From NCBI GenBank assembly GCA_949289295.1, contig CASENM010000051.1:1-64000 (forward strand): a stretch of 64,000 nt of DNA, given 5' to 3'. Positions 45,544 through 54,874 of the stretch are shown in pieces (the stretch's first letter is position 1; each line of letters starts with the position of its first letter). The position numbers and the translations under genes were made by a program. The notes beneath the pieces were generated by a model. It saw only the letters and a list, made by a program, of their open reading frames with translations. It was not told the DNA's origin and ran no database searches. This DNA comes from an uncultured Bacteroides sp. GTDB lineage: Bacteria; Bacteroidota; Bacteroidia; Bacteroidales; Bacteroidaceae.

Positions 45544-45551
45544 CAAATATA
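45544..45551 (-). promoter_or_regulatory. -7 box for galE
   Basis: TATATTTG on the minus strand, 55 bases upstream of the galE start. No perfectly spaced -33 element. Confidence 0.5.
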
Positions 45552-45782
45552 AGAAATTTGATTGAAAAAACCGTCAGATTTCTAAAAAAAGTTCAGCCAA
45601 CATGCAATTATATTTCAAAGAATGTTTAAATTATCCCATAAAATAATTTCTCAGGGCTCTTCCGGACCCGTTTCAGCACAAGGCAACACATACTCAAAAA
45701 GCTCCGATTGCCTGACAAAGCGACTTCGTCGGACTTTTCCCATACGAACCGGCCACCGGGGCGCAAAATGCCGGATGCCGGT

Positions 45783-46385
45783 TCACCCCAGCCCGAACAA
45801 TACGGAAAGTCCTTTGTCCACACCGGAAAATCCCATGAACGCCATGGCCAGCAGTCCGGCCGTCACCAGAGCGATAGACATTCCCTGCATCCCTTTGGGG
45901 ATATTCACCAGACTGAGCTGTTCACGGATGCCGGCGAACACTATCAGCGCCAGCGCAAAGCCCAATGCCGTGGAGAAAGCGTACACCACGCCTGTCAGCA
46001 GGTCGAAGTCTTTCTGGATCACCAGAATGGCCACACCCAGAATGCAGCAGTTGGTCGTGATCAGCGGAAGGAAAACGCCCAATGCCTGATACAGGGCCGG
46101 AGAGACTTTCTTCAGAATGATCTCCACCATCTGCACCAGAGCCGCAATGACCAGAATGAACGCGATGGTCTGCATATAGGCCAGCCCGAACGGGTCAAGC
46201 ACGAATTTCTGGATCACATAAGTCACAATGGTAGAAAGGGTCAGCACGAAAGCCACTGCCGCTCCCATGCCCATAGCCGTCTCCACTTTCTTCGACACGC
46301 CCAGAAACGGACAGATGCCGAGGAATTGCGACAGCACGATGTTGTTCACGAATATCGCCGTGATAAATATCAGTATATATTCCAT
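45783..46385 (-). CDS. rnfA: Rnf complex subunit RnfA
   Basis: A 200-residue integral membrane protein with six predicted helices. Conserved segments: FVNNIVLSQFLGICPFLGVSKK and PLITTNCCILGVAI, both characteristic of RnfA/NqrE with the helix-borne Cys residues that hold the intramembrane [2Fe-2S] cluster. Last gene of the operon; rnfE ends 14 bases upstream. Confidence 0.93.
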   Translation of the reverse strand: MEYILIFITAIFVNNIVLSQFLGICPFLGVSKKVETAMGMGAAVAFVLTLSTIVTYVIQKFVLDPFGLAYMQTIAFILVIAALVQMVEIILKKVSPALYQALGVFLPLITTNCCILGVAILVIQKDFDLLTGVVYAFSTALGFALALIVFAGIREQLSLVNIPKGMQGMSIALVTAGLLAMAFMGFSGVDKGLSVLFGLG

Positions 46386-46399
46386 AATCCTCTGTTCTT

Positions 46400-46990
46400 T
46401 TAAGATTCAGACTTTCTCAAACGGTTCACGATGGCAATCAGATAGCCCAAGGCGATGAAGGCACCGGGAGCCAGCACGAATATCAGCATGCCGTATTCCT
46501 CAGACATAAGGGAGAAGCCGAACACCTTTCCCGTTCCCAGAAACTCACGCACGCCGCCCAGAAGGGTCAGGGCGATGGTAAATCCCAGACCGATGCCCAG
46601 GCCGTCGAAGAACGAAGCTACAGGACCGTTCTTGCAGGCAAACGCCTCGGCACGTCCCAGCAGGATGCAGTTGACCACAATCAGCGGGATGAAGAGTCCC
46701 AGGGTGGCGTAAAGCGCGGGCACGTATGCCTGCATCACCATCTGCAGCACCGTCACGAAAGAAGCGATCACCACCACGAAGATAGGGATGCGCACCATGT
46801 CGGGCACCAGGTTCTTGATGGCTGAGATCACCACGTTCGAGCAGATAAGCACAAACATCGTGGCCAGTCCCATCCCCATTCCGTTCAGGGCCGATGAAGT
46901 GGTCCCCAATGTCGGACACATGCCCAGCAACAACACGAACGTAGGATTCTCCTTGACAATCCCGTTCAGCAATACCTTGAAATTATTCAT
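46400..46990 (-). CDS. rnfE: Rnf complex subunit RnfE
   Basis: 196 residues from Met at 46990 (MNNFKVLLNGIVKENPTFVL); the open frame extends 45 codons upstream into rnfG, but the family starts here. Six helices; GMCPTLGTTSSALNGMGMG and PLIVVNCILLGRAEAFA are the RnfE/NqrD counterparts of the RnfA Cys segments. It overlaps the rnfG stop by 8 bases. Confidence 0.92.
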   Translation of the reverse strand: MNNFKVLLNGIVKENPTFVLLLGMCPTLGTTSSALNGMGMGLATMFVLICSNVVISAIKNLVPDMVRIPIFVVVIASFVTVLQMVMQAYVPALYATLGLFIPLIVVNCILLGRAEAFACKNGPVASFFDGLGIGLGFTIALTLLGGVREFLGTGKVFGFSLMSEEYGMLIFVLAPGAFIALGYLIAIVNRLRKSES

Positions 46991-47672
46991 AGTCACCTCC
47001 TTCCTGTTCTGCCTGCGCGCTCGCGCCGCTCGAGGCGTCTGTCTCCTGACTTTCGTCCGCCGGTTCTTCCACCTGCTGCGAAGCGCCGCTCGAAGTGTCC
47101 ACATCCTGCCGCATATACACCGCATACGCGTTGTTCACCGCCTGCAGGAACGCACGGGTGGTGATGGTCGATGCGGTAATGGCGTCAATCTGCCCTCCGT
47201 CCTTGGTGACGGCCAGCGGAGCCTGACCGGGATTCTTGCCCGTAATGTCGCCCTTCCCGCCTTTCTTGAACCAGTCGGCCGCCTTGGAACCCAGTCCCGG
47301 AGTCTCCGCATGGCTCAGCAGCGAATAGTCGATGATGTTTCCTTCGGCGTCGAAACCCACCAGTACGGTCAGCGGGCCTCCGAAACCGTTGGCCGATGAC
47401 TCGACCGCCGCCCCGACAAACTTGCCGCCCTTGGTGGCACGATAGATCTTATAGACCACTCCATCCGCTTCCACCTCCTCGGGCGCTTCGGCCGGATTGT
47501 TGTCGAATCCGGGGACAACCAGTGCGATGGCGTCGCTCAGCGTCTTGGAGCTGGCCTGCGCAATCGGGCCGGCCGTCACATCGTTGACCCAGCCCAGCAA
47601 GGCTCCCGCCACGACAGAGAATCCCGTCAGCGACAGAAGCATGTTCTTCAATGATGATTCCAGTTTTTTCAT
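46983..47672 (-). CDS. rnfG: Rnf complex subunit RnfG (covalent FMN)
   Basis: 229 residues with one N-terminal membrane helix (~10-30) and a periplasmic FMN-binding domain. The flavin-attachment motif is DAITASTITTRAF (about 168-180), in which a Thr carries FMN after ApbE acts. The C-terminal ~35 residues are a low-complexity acidic Ser/Gln/Glu tail (SSGASQQVEEPADESQETD), longer than in enterobacteria. Overlaps rnfD by 4 bases. Confidence 0.92.
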   Translation of the reverse strand: MKKLESSLKNMLLSLTGFSVVAGALLGWVNDVTAGPIAQASSKTLSDAIALVVPGFDNNPAEAPEEVEADGVVYKIYRATKGGKFVGAAVESSANGFGGPLTVLVGFDAEGNIIDYSLLSHAETPGLGSKAADWFKKGGKGDITGKNPGQAPLAVTKDGGQIDAITASTITTRAFLQAVNNAYAVYMRQDVDTSSGASQQVEEPADESQETDASSGASAQAEQEGGDYE

Positions 47673-48658
47673 TTCTTCACTACCTCCCCGAATCGTTTTG
47701 GTTTACAATATGTATTGATAAGCGGAGTGAACGCGTTCATGATGAAGATGGCGAACGACATCCCTTCCGGATAAGAGCCGAACACACGGATCACGACGGT
47801 CAGGAAACCGATGGCCACTCCGTAGATCACCATTCCCTTATGGGTCATGGGCGAAGTCACATAGTCGGTGGCCATGAAGATGGCGCCCAGCATCAGACCG
47901 CCCGTGAAGAGATGGGCCAGCGGCGAGGCGTAGACCGTGGGATCGGACAGGTGCATCAGTCCCGTAAACACAAAGACCGTGGCCAGGATGGAGACCGGAA
48001 TATGCCACGTGATGATTTTCTTCCAGAGCATATAAGCCAGTCCCAGCAGCAGGGCCAGCGCGCTGATTTCACCGATACATCCGGGATTGTTTCCCAAAAA
48101 CAGGTCGAAACTGCCCGGAAGCCGGTCCAATGCACCCGTATCGCCATGTATGGCCTGTTTCATCAGAGCAAGCGGTGTGGCGGCCGTCTCCGCATCGGTA
48201 TAGCTCGCAAGCTGTCCGGGCACAGGCCACGAGGTCATCTGCACCGGAAACGAGATGAGCAGGAAGATACGTCCCGCCAGAGCCGGATTGAACGGATTGC
48301 AGCCCAGCCCGCCGAAAGTCATCTTGGCGATGCCGACAGACACCAGCGCGCCGATGACGATAATCCAGAGCGGAAGGTTGGAGGGAAGGTTGAAGGCCAG
48401 CAGCACACCGGTCACCGCCGCCGATCCGTCCATAATGGTGGAACGCTCACGGCGCAGGATATATTTCGTGATGGACCACTCGAAAAACACGCACGCCGCC
48501 ACCGAGGTCAGCGTGACAACCACAGCCCCCAGACCGAACATGTAGAATGACACCAGCAGGGCAGGCACCAGCGCGACAAGCACGCCGTACATGTTTTTCT
48601 GCACACTGTCGCCGCCATGCACGTGGGGGGATAAAGATACAATCAGTTTATTTGCCAT
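47669..48658 (-). CDS. rnfD: Rnf complex subunit RnfD
   Basis: A 329-residue integral membrane subunit with about nine helices. GSAAVTGVLLAFNLPSNLPLW and GGLGCNPFNPALAGRIFLL are typical RnfD/NqrB regions. AATPLALMK (near 157) matches the site of the second covalent FMN. Forms part of the sodium or proton channel. 13 bases downstream of rnfC. Confidence 0.92.
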   Translation of the reverse strand: MANKLIVSLSPHVHGGDSVQKNMYGVLVALVPALLVSFYMFGLGAVVVTLTSVAACVFFEWSITKYILRRERSTIMDGSAAVTGVLLAFNLPSNLPLWIIVIGALVSVGIAKMTFGGLGCNPFNPALAGRIFLLISFPVQMTSWPVPGQLASYTDAETAATPLALMKQAIHGDTGALDRLPGSFDLFLGNNPGCIGEISALALLLGLAYMLWKKIITWHIPVSILATVFVFTGLMHLSDPTVYASPLAHLFTGGLMLGAIFMATDYVTSPMTHKGMVIYGVAIGFLTVVIRVFGSYPEGMSFAIFIMNAFTPLINTYCKPKRFGEVVKK

Positions 48659-48671
48659 AATGAACAGTCAT

Positions 48672-50009
48672 TTATTTTTTCGCGTTGCGTGCACGGATGA
48701 TTCCGCCCACTTTATTCTTACCTAAACGGATATAGTCGAGCATGGGACGATGCGAGGGACAGGTGAACTGGCACGAGCCACACTCGATGCACGACATGAT
48801 ATGCTCGCGCTCCACACGCTCCCAGTCGCCGTGCGCCGAACAGGTAGCCAGCAGATAAGGCTCCAGCCCCATCGCACAGACGCTGACGCATTTGGCACAG
48901 CGGATGCATGGCTGGGGGGCAGAACGTCTCGCCTCTTTCCCGTTCATCACCAGCACTCCGGAGCTTCCCTTGCACACCGGGACCTCTACCGTGGCCAGTG
49001 CCTTTCCCATCATCGGACCGCCGCCTATCACCTTCCCCGTATCTTCGGGCAGTCCGCCGGCCGCATCAATGAGCTGGCTCATCGGCGTACCCAGCCGGAC
49101 CCGGAAATTCGACGGGTCGGCCAGCGACTTGCCGGTCACCGTCACCACCCGCTCTATCAGCGGCTTGTTTTTCTGCACCGCCTCGTAAACGGCAAATGCG
49201 GTCCCCACGTTCTGCACCACCGCACCTACATGGACAGGCAATGCGGGAGGATCCGGCACCTGACGCCGGATAACGGCGTCAATCAGCTGCTTCTCGCCTC
49301 CTTGCGGATATTTCACCTTGAGCGGCACCACCTCGACGCCCGGATAGGCGGCCGCCCTTTCCGCCATCTTCCGGATGGCGTCCGGCTTGTTGTTCTCGAT
49401 GCCGATGTAGGCCCTGTCCACCTTCACCGCCCTCATGAGCAGAGTCACCCCCACCAGAATCTCGTCGGTCTTTTCCAGCATCAGCCGGTGGTCGGCCGTC
49501 AGATAAGGCTCGCATTCCACTCCGTTGATGATGACACACTCCGCCCTTGTTCCCGGGGGAGGGGTCAGCTTGACATGAGTGGGGAAACACGCGCCTCCCA
49601 TGCCTACCACTCCGGCTTCCTTGACTTTCCGAATGATTTCTTCGGGAGAAAGCGTACATTCACTTACCAGCGTATCGCTCCGGTCGATACCCTCTTCCCA
49701 TTCGTCGCCTTCCACGTCAATGAAGATGGCCGGCTTGCGGTAGCCGCTCGCATCGACCACACTGTCTATCTTGTTCACCTTGCCCGACACGGACGAAAAG
49801 ACGGACGCCGACACGAAACCTCCGGCTTCGGCTATCTTGGTCCCCACCTTCACCGTATCGCCCCGCTTGACCACGGGCACGGCCGGCGCGCCGATATGCT
49901 GCGACAAGGGAAACACGGCTTGTTTGGGAAGCTCCGCCGTCCGGATAGGTTTCCCGGCCGACAGCTTGTTTTCTTCAGGATGGACTCCACCTATTCTAAA
50001 TGTTCTCAC
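48672..50009 (-). CDS. rnfC: Rnf complex subunit RnfC
   Basis: A 445-residue soluble subunit that binds NADH/FMN and two [4Fe-4S] clusters. GVVGMGGACFPTHVKL is the Gly-rich FMN/NADH region (~128-143); the two cluster motifs are CIRCAKCVSVCAMGLEP (~372-388) and CIECGSCQFTCPSHRP (~411-426). Located at the cytoplasmic face. A 117-base gap from rnfB is the only sizeable gap in the operon. Confidence 0.93.
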   Translation of the reverse strand: MRTFRIGGVHPEENKLSAGKPIRTAELPKQAVFPLSQHIGAPAVPVVKRGDTVKVGTKIAEAGGFVSASVFSSVSGKVNKIDSVVDASGYRKPAIFIDVEGDEWEEGIDRSDTLVSECTLSPEEIIRKVKEAGVVGMGGACFPTHVKLTPPPGTRAECVIINGVECEPYLTADHRLMLEKTDEILVGVTLLMRAVKVDRAYIGIENNKPDAIRKMAERAAAYPGVEVVPLKVKYPQGGEKQLIDAVIRRQVPDPPALPVHVGAVVQNVGTAFAVYEAVQKNKPLIERVVTVTGKSLADPSNFRVRLGTPMSQLIDAAGGLPEDTGKVIGGGPMMGKALATVEVPVCKGSSGVLVMNGKEARRSAPQPCIRCAKCVSVCAMGLEPYLLATCSAHGDWERVEREHIMSCIECGSCQFTCPSHRPMLDYIRLGKNKVGGIIRARNAKK

Positions 50010-50126
50010 AGTCTTTGTATTTTAGGTTTATTGTTCCGGAATATGCCAATGCCTACAAGACTCTTCACCTTTGTCCGAATGCAGAACAGGGAAGCGCTTT
50101 CCGGCATATTTCAGGAAACGGATTTC

Positions 50127-50972
50127 TTAATTCTCAGCTTCGGCCTTCACCTTTCTCGGAGGGAAATTCACCGCCACGATGGCGCCTTGCGGACATTCCA
50201 TCTCGCATTTGCGGCACGACTTGCATTTGGCCGGGTCGATATAGGCCAGATTGTTCTCCACCGTAACCGCATCAAACGGACAGACTTTCACGCACTTGCC
50301 GCAACCGATGCAGGCCACCGCACAGGCTTTGCGCGCCACGGCCCCCTTATCCTTGTTGACGCACCCCACGTAAACCCGGCGGTTGTTCTTTCCTCTGGGA
50401 CGAAGCTCGATGATGTTCCGCGGACAAGCATCGGCACATGCACCGCAGGCGGTACACAAGTCCTCGTCCACCTCAGGAAGTCCCGTCTCCGGATTCATGC
50501 GGATACCGCCGAACTGACAGGCTTCCGCACAGTCGCCGCAGCCCAGGCAGCCGGACGTGCAGTCCGTCTCGCCGCCGTAAGTGGAGTGGGCCACCGCACA
50601 CGAGCGTACACCGTCATATTCCGTCAGCCGCGGACGGTTGGCACACGTACCGTTGCACCTCACCACCGCAACGCGAGGTTCGGCCGCCACGGCTTCCAGT
50701 CCCAGAATGGCGGCCACTTTCTCCATGGTAGCCTGTCCTCCCACCGGACACAGCTTTCCCTCCAGCGAACCGGCCTTGACACAGGCGGCCGCAAATCCGG
50801 AACACCCGGGGTAGCCGCAACCGCCGCAATTGGCCTGAGGCAGAGCTTCCGCCACCTGACCGATACGAGGGTCTTCATACACAGCGAATTTCTTGGAAGC
50901 CACATACAGGATGACCGCGGAAACCAGTCCGATGGCACCCAATGAAACCACTGCCACTAAAATCAAGTTCAT
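50127..50972 (-). CDS. rnfB: Rnf complex subunit RnfB
   Basis: A 281-residue ferredoxin-like subunit. One N-terminal helix (about 3-25), then a [4Fe-4S] domain CGGCGYPGC (~50-58), and several 2[4Fe-4S] ferredoxin blocks: CLGCGDCAEACQF, CTACGACADACPR, CIGCGKCVKVCPF and CKSCRKCEMECPQ. Four ferredoxin blocks, more than the two in proteobacterial RnfB. Takes electrons from reduced ferredoxin. Confidence 0.94.
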   Translation of the reverse strand: MNLILVAVVSLGAIGLVSAVILYVASKKFAVYEDPRIGQVAEALPQANCGGCGYPGCSGFAAACVKAGSLEGKLCPVGGQATMEKVAAILGLEAVAAEPRVAVVRCNGTCANRPRLTEYDGVRSCAVAHSTYGGETDCTSGCLGCGDCAEACQFGGIRMNPETGLPEVDEDLCTACGACADACPRNIIELRPRGKNNRRVYVGCVNKDKGAVARKACAVACIGCGKCVKVCPFDAVTVENNLAYIDPAKCKSCRKCEMECPQGAIVAVNFPPRKVKAEAEN

Positions 50973-50986
50973 AGATAGTTAGTTTA

Positions 50987-51412
50987 TTAATTGTTTATTG
51001 ACTCTAAGGTAAAAACAAAAGTACGCTTCAGGCGTTTCCGGCAGGCATAAAGACCTATATAATAAGGTATCAGCATACACAGGGCTACCAGAGCGGACAA
51101 CGGTTCGTTGTTTCCGCTGACTGACATGGACACGAACAGTGCCGCCAGCATCACCACAAAAGGACATACAAACGCCCAAAAGACAGCTTTCAGTCCCAAT
51201 GAAGTCTCTCCGCCTACTGTCACCTCCTGTCCGGGCCGGCAGTCAAGCATCCGGCCGTTGTACACGTCAATCAACTTTTCTTCCGATTCCGCCACATTGC
51301 AATGTGTCTTGATGCTACAGGCCGCGCAAGCCGATGTCTGCACAATCCTTACTTTCAGCCAAGGACCGTCCGTGTTTTCCACAATACCCGTATGTTTGAT
51401 TTTGTCGGCCAT
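50987..51412 (-). CDS. rseC: RseC/SoxR-reducing-family protein
   Basis: A 141-residue membrane protein of the RseC family. A Cys-rich N-terminal part (SACAACSIKTHC, ~27-38) and two hydrophobic helices (~75-95 and 105-122). In other bacteria RseC acts with Rnf, for example in SoxR reduction. It opens the operon and has a well-spaced promoter at 51442-51473. The stop is 14 bases ahead of rnfB. Confidence 0.88.
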   Translation of the reverse strand: MADKIKHTGIVENTDGPWLKVRIVQTSACAACSIKTHCNVAESEEKLIDVYNGRMLDCRPGQEVTVGGETSLGLKAVFWAFVCPFVVMLAALFVSMSVSGNNEPLSALVALCMLIPYYIGLYACRKRLKRTFVFTLESINN

Positions 51413-51441
51413 TTTGCAAACTCCACATTACAGTGCAATGG

Positions 51442-51473
51442 CAAATGTAACATAAAAAATGTTTCGCAAGCAA
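51442..51473 (-). promoter_or_regulatory. Promoter of rseC-rnf operon
   Basis: On the minus strand TTG (51471-51473), 21 bases, TACATTTG (51442-51449), 30 bases upstream of the rseC start. Confidence 0.65.
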
Positions 51474-51511
51474 TATAAACGGAAAAAAATTGCATGGACA
51501 GCGGAAAATCA

Positions 51512-52615
51512 TCAATTGTCCCGTATTTGTGTAAGCTTAACCAATCTAGGATTACCTTCCTCATTCATTATCGTTGCATAAAGAAATCCAGATGCTGCTG
51601 ATGCACTCAATGCATAAATTCTGGCAGGAGCGCTGTAACTCTTTTGGAAATTGCCTTTCCAATCGAAGCACAAAATATACGACTTAGAATCTTTCTGATT
51701 ATCCAATGGCACCTCTTTTCCTGTATACAGGAAAAACAAGCAGTCAGCAGAACCTGTAAACCCTCTATAAGCCTCAGGTTGAAGCATGCCCTTATAAGAA
51801 ACCTCACGCTTACCATCCACTCCAGATATACTTAATCTTGCTTCAGGTAAAGATACCGGTCCTACCACCTTTTTTATCAGTTTTAGATCTGAAGAATAGA
51901 ACTCAATAGTAGAGCTTTCATTGGAGGCAAAGAAAATACTTCCCAAATGTGCATTTACCCCAAGAAATCCCTGTCCTACATTAAAAGTCATATAATCAAA
52001 ATCCATGGGCATTTCAGGCTCAATATTCCCGCTGGACGAAGCGATTAATCTGGGAGGCTGTTGATCGATATTTGCCCTCTGATTAACATAATGAAACGGA
52101 TCTGCATAAATTATAGAATCACCATAAGATACTGGAGAAGTGGTGATGATATAATGTTGGGAAAGTGGCAATGATTCAGGTTTATAGCTGTTATCATTCA
52201 ACATTTTCTCAATATTTATATTATACAATGTTCTCCTGATATAATCCACCACACGCATTGAGTTTCCATCATAGTGCATCTGTGCATAGAGTAACTCTCC
52301 GGGACCTTCACCAAAGGGTAACAGCTTGGCTATAAGCTGATGATCGCGCATATTATAAACATTCAGAAAATTCCCGGCAACCTTATTGTTCTCCATAATC
52401 AGTATGGTATCAGCATACACATAAAATCTTTTTGCATAGATACTGTCTGCCGGATACCATATACTGTCTGCTTTTAATAAATGTGAGTCAGATAAGAGGT
52501 GTTCTTCTAAAGTGATAATTTCTATATTGTCTGTTTTCTTTTCTGAACATGATGATGCAATGGTTATCAATACCAGCATCATGATAAAACTTATTGTCGG
52601 AATATGTAATCGCAT
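51512..52615 (-). CDS. 6-bladed beta-propeller lipoprotein
   Basis: A 367-residue lipoprotein; signal ends IASSC at residue 23. The mature part has repeated strand-turn patterns (FGEGPGELLYAQMHYDG, QGFLGVNAHLGSIFFASN, KSYILCFDWKGNFQKSY) typical of the Bacteroidales 6-bladed propeller (TolB-like/BF3164-like) lipoproteins. These are surface or periplasmic proteins of unknown ligand. A paralogue, frameshifted, is at 62734-63746. Lower GC than neighbours. Confidence 0.82.
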   Translation of the reverse strand: MRLHIPTISFIMMLVLITIASSCSEKKTDNIEIITLEEHLLSDSHLLKADSIWYPADSIYAKRFYVYADTILIMENNKVAGNFLNVYNMRDHQLIAKLLPFGEGPGELLYAQMHYDGNSMRVVDYIRRTLYNINIEKMLNDNSYKPESLPLSQHYIITTSPVSYGDSIIYADPFHYVNQRANIDQQPPRLIASSSGNIEPEMPMDFDYMTFNVGQGFLGVNAHLGSIFFASNESSTIEFYSSDLKLIKKVVGPVSLPEARLSISGVDGKREVSYKGMLQPEAYRGFTGSADCLFFLYTGKEVPLDNQKDSKSYILCFDWKGNFQKSYSAPARIYALSASAASGFLYATIMNEEGNPRLVKLTQIRDN

Positions 52616-52718
52616 GGCAAAAGCTAGATTTTAAAATATAAAACGGGCTGTGTCAAAATAAAAATAAGCTTATATTCTGTCATCTAAGGGAACGAAGTGA
52701 AGAATCTCGAAAACGCAA

Positions 52719-52775
52719 GTGATGCATACGGGATTGACTTCGCCGAACGTTGTTTCTTCGCTACACAGAATGACA
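52719..52775 (+). repeat. Dispersed intergenic repeat, copy A
   Basis: About three quarters identical by eye to 63835-63894, both centred on GACTTCG(CC/TT)GAACGT(T/C)G and ending AATGACA. Confidence 0.7.
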
Positions 52776-52906
52776 AATGAAACACGATGCAAGTTATCAA
52801 GAAAATCCTGAATGTGCAAGGGAAAAAGCGGAAACATGATTCGCGTGATACGGATTTTTCGCCACAAAATACAAAAAATCCCCAACTTTTCAGACCTTAA
52901 AAAAAA

Positions 52907-52985
52907 CGCCTTGACGTTTTGGTCAAAACGTCAAGGCGTTTTAAGTGAAACGTCGAAGCGTTTTTAAAAAACGTCTAGACGTTTT
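52907..52985 (-). repeat. Hairpin array after lepA, copy 4
   Basis: A perfect 18-bp inverted repeat (AAAACGCCTTGACGTTTT, loop GGTC, AAAACGTCAAGGCGTTTT), a degenerate unit AAACGTCGAAGCGTTTT, and a perfect palindrome AAAACGTCTAGACGTTTT (52968-52985). On the minus strand it comes 13 bases after the lepA stop and ends in eight Ts, so it should terminate lepA. Confidence 0.85.
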
Positions 52986-52997
52986 CGGGGGAGTATC

Positions 52998-54779
52998 CTA
53001 ATCCAGTTTCAGCACCGCCAGGAAGGCCTTCTGGGGCACTTCCACCGTACCGATCTGCTTCATGCGCTTCTTTCCGCGCTTCTGCTTCTCCAGCAGCTTG
53101 CGCTTACGGCTCACGTCACCGCCGTAACACTTGGCCGTCACGTCCTTGCGCACGGCCTTGATGGTCTCGCGCGCGATGATCTTCGAACCGATGGCCGCCT
53201 GAATGGCGATCTCGAACTGCTGGCGCGGAATCAGTTCCTTCAGCTTCTCGCACATGCGCCGTCCCAGCTCGTACGCATTGTCAAAATGAGTCAGCGTGGA
53301 AAGCGCGTCCACCGACTCGCCGTTGAGCAGGATGTCGAGCTTCACCAGCTTCGACAGACGGAAGCCTGCCTGATGGTAGTCGAACGAGGCATAACCCTTG
53401 GAAAGACTCTTCAGTTTGTCGTAGAAGTCAATCACAATCTCACCCAAAGGCATCTTGTAGTGCAGCTCCACACGGTTGCCCGAAATATAGTCCTGACGCA
53501 CCAGCTCGCCACGCTTGCCCAGACACAGGGTCATGATGGGACCGATGTAGTCGGTGGTGGTGATGATGGAAGCGTCGATATACGGCTCTTCGATATGGTC
53601 GATGAGTGTCGGGTCGGGCATTCCGCCGGGGTTGTGCACCTCCTGCACCCCACCCTGCTTGTCGTACACCATATACGACACGTTGGGCACGGTGGTGATG
53701 ACACTCATGTCGAACTCACGGTCCAGACGCTCCTGGATGATTTCCATGTGGAGCAGGCCCAGGAATCCGCAGCGGAACCCGAAACCGAGCGCCAACGACG
53801 ATTCCGGCTGGAAAGTCAGCGAGGCGTCATTGAGCTGGAGCTTCTCGAGCGAGGCGCGCAGATTCTCGTAGTCTTCCGCCTCGATAGGATAGACTCCGGC
53901 GAACACCATCGGCTTCACCTCCTCGAATCCGGCAATCGCCTTCTCGCACGGACGGCCGACATGCGTGATGGTATCGCCCACCTTCACCTCGCGCGAGGTC
54001 TTGATGCCCGAGATGATGTAGCCCACGTCGCCCGTGCGCAGCTCCTTGCGCGGCATCATGTCCATCTTCAGCACCCCTACCTCGTCGGCGTCGTATTCCT
54101 TTCCGGTGTTGAAGAACTTCACGTGATCGCCCGTGCGGATCACTCCGTTCTCCACCTTGAAATAGGCGATGATACCACGGAACGAGTTGAACACGGAGTC
54201 GAATATCAATGCCTGGAGAGGCGCGTTCTCGTCGCCTGTAGGACAAGGGATACGGTCCACCACGGCATCCAGAATCTCCTTCACGCCCATTCCGGTCTTT
54301 CCCGACGCGCGGATAATCTCCTCGCGCTTGCATCCCAGCAGGTCGATGATCTCGTCCTCCACCTCATCGGGCATCGCACTGTCCATGTCACACTTGTTCA
54401 TCACCGGAATGATTTCCAGATCGTGTTCCAGAGCCATGTAAAGGTTCGAGATGGTCTGCGCCTGCACGCCCTGCGAGGCATCCACCACGAGCAGGGCACC
54501 CTCGCACGCCGCGATGGAGCGCGAAACCTCGTAAGAGAAGTCCACGTGTCCCGGAGTGTCGATCAGGTTGAGTACATATTTCTCGCCGTCGCGGGTATAT
54601 TCCATCTGGATGGCATGGCTCTTGATGGTGATGCCGCGCTCGCGTTCCAGATCCATGTCGTCGAGCATCTGTCCTTCGGTAATCTTGATGGTGTCCGTGT
54701 ACTCCAGCAGACGGTCCGCCAGCGTTGACTTCCCATGGTCGATATGGGCGATAATGCAAAAATTTCTTATATTCTTCAT
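52998..54779 (-). CDS. lepA: Elongation factor 4 (LepA)
   Basis: A 593-residue translational GTPase, family length about 597. Motifs: AHIDHGKST (G1), RGITIKSHA (G2), DTPGHVDF (G3), NKCDMDSA (G4). The LepA-specific C terminus ([19 protein letters not shown]) is present. It back-translocates or assists ribosome biogenesis and stress response. The start is Met at 54779 ([12 protein letters not shown]), because the -7 box is at 54813-54820 and the frame upstream would run through it. Confidence 0.96.
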   Translation of the reverse strand: MKNIRNFCIIAHIDHGKSTLADRLLEYTDTIKITEGQMLDDMDLERERGITIKSHAIQMEYTRDGEKYVLNLIDTPGHVDFSYEVSRSIAACEGALLVVDASQGVQAQTISNLYMALEHDLEIIPVMNKCDMDSAMPDEVEDEIIDLLGCKREEIIRASGKTGMGVKEILDAVVDRIPCPTGDENAPLQALIFDSVFNSFRGIIAYFKVENGVIRTGDHVKFFNTGKEYDADEVGVLKMDMMPRKELRTGDVGYIISGIKTSREVKVGDTITHVGRPCEKAIAGFEEVKPMVFAGVYPIEAEDYENLRASLEKLQLNDASLTFQPESSLALGFGFRCGFLGLLHMEIIQERLDREFDMSVITTVPNVSYMVYDKQGGVQEVHNPGGMPDPTLIDHIEEPYIDASIITTTDYIGPIMTLCLGKRGELVRQDYISGNRVELHYKMPLGEIVIDFYDKLKSLSKGYASFDYHQAGFRLSKLVKLDILLNGESVDALSTLTHFDNAYELGRRMCEKLKELIPRQQFEIAIQAAIGSKIIARETIKAVRKDVTAKCYGGDVSRKRKLLEKQKRGKKRMKQIGTVEVPQKAFLAVLKLD

Positions 54780-54812
54780 GTATAGTCGTGTAACGTTACT
54801 GAAATTATTGCG

Positions 54813-54820
54813 CAAAGGTA
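54813..54820 (-). promoter_or_regulatory. -7 box for lepA
   Basis: TACCTTTG on the minus strand, 33 bases before the lepA start. Confidence 0.6.
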
Positions 54821-54842
54821 TGAAAAAAATAAGATTTTTCCG

Positions 54843-54850
54843 TATGTTTG
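54843..54850 (+). promoter_or_regulatory. -7 box for LemA-TPM operon
   Basis: TATGTTTG on the plus strand, 24 bases before the LemA start. It and the lepA box are only 22 bases apart, so the divergent promoters overlap in their upstream regions. Confidence 0.55.
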
Positions 54851-54874
54851 CCGACAAAACCAATTTTGACAAAT

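Larger units (their letters stand above)
52616..52997. other. 382-base intergenic, mostly repeats
   Basis: Contains a dispersed ~57-base element at 52719-52775 and the hairpin array at 52907-52985. No gene seen. Confidence 0.6.

Noticed and set aside
48750..50945. Long plus-strand open frame opposite rnfC and rnfB
   Set aside because: It is antisense to two genes with complete Fe-S motifs; its product is rich in His and Arg with no domain, as expected for a shadow of a GC-biased gene.
53286..54728. 480-codon plus-strand open frame across lepA
   Set aside because: Antisense to lepA, whose protein is conserved over its whole length.
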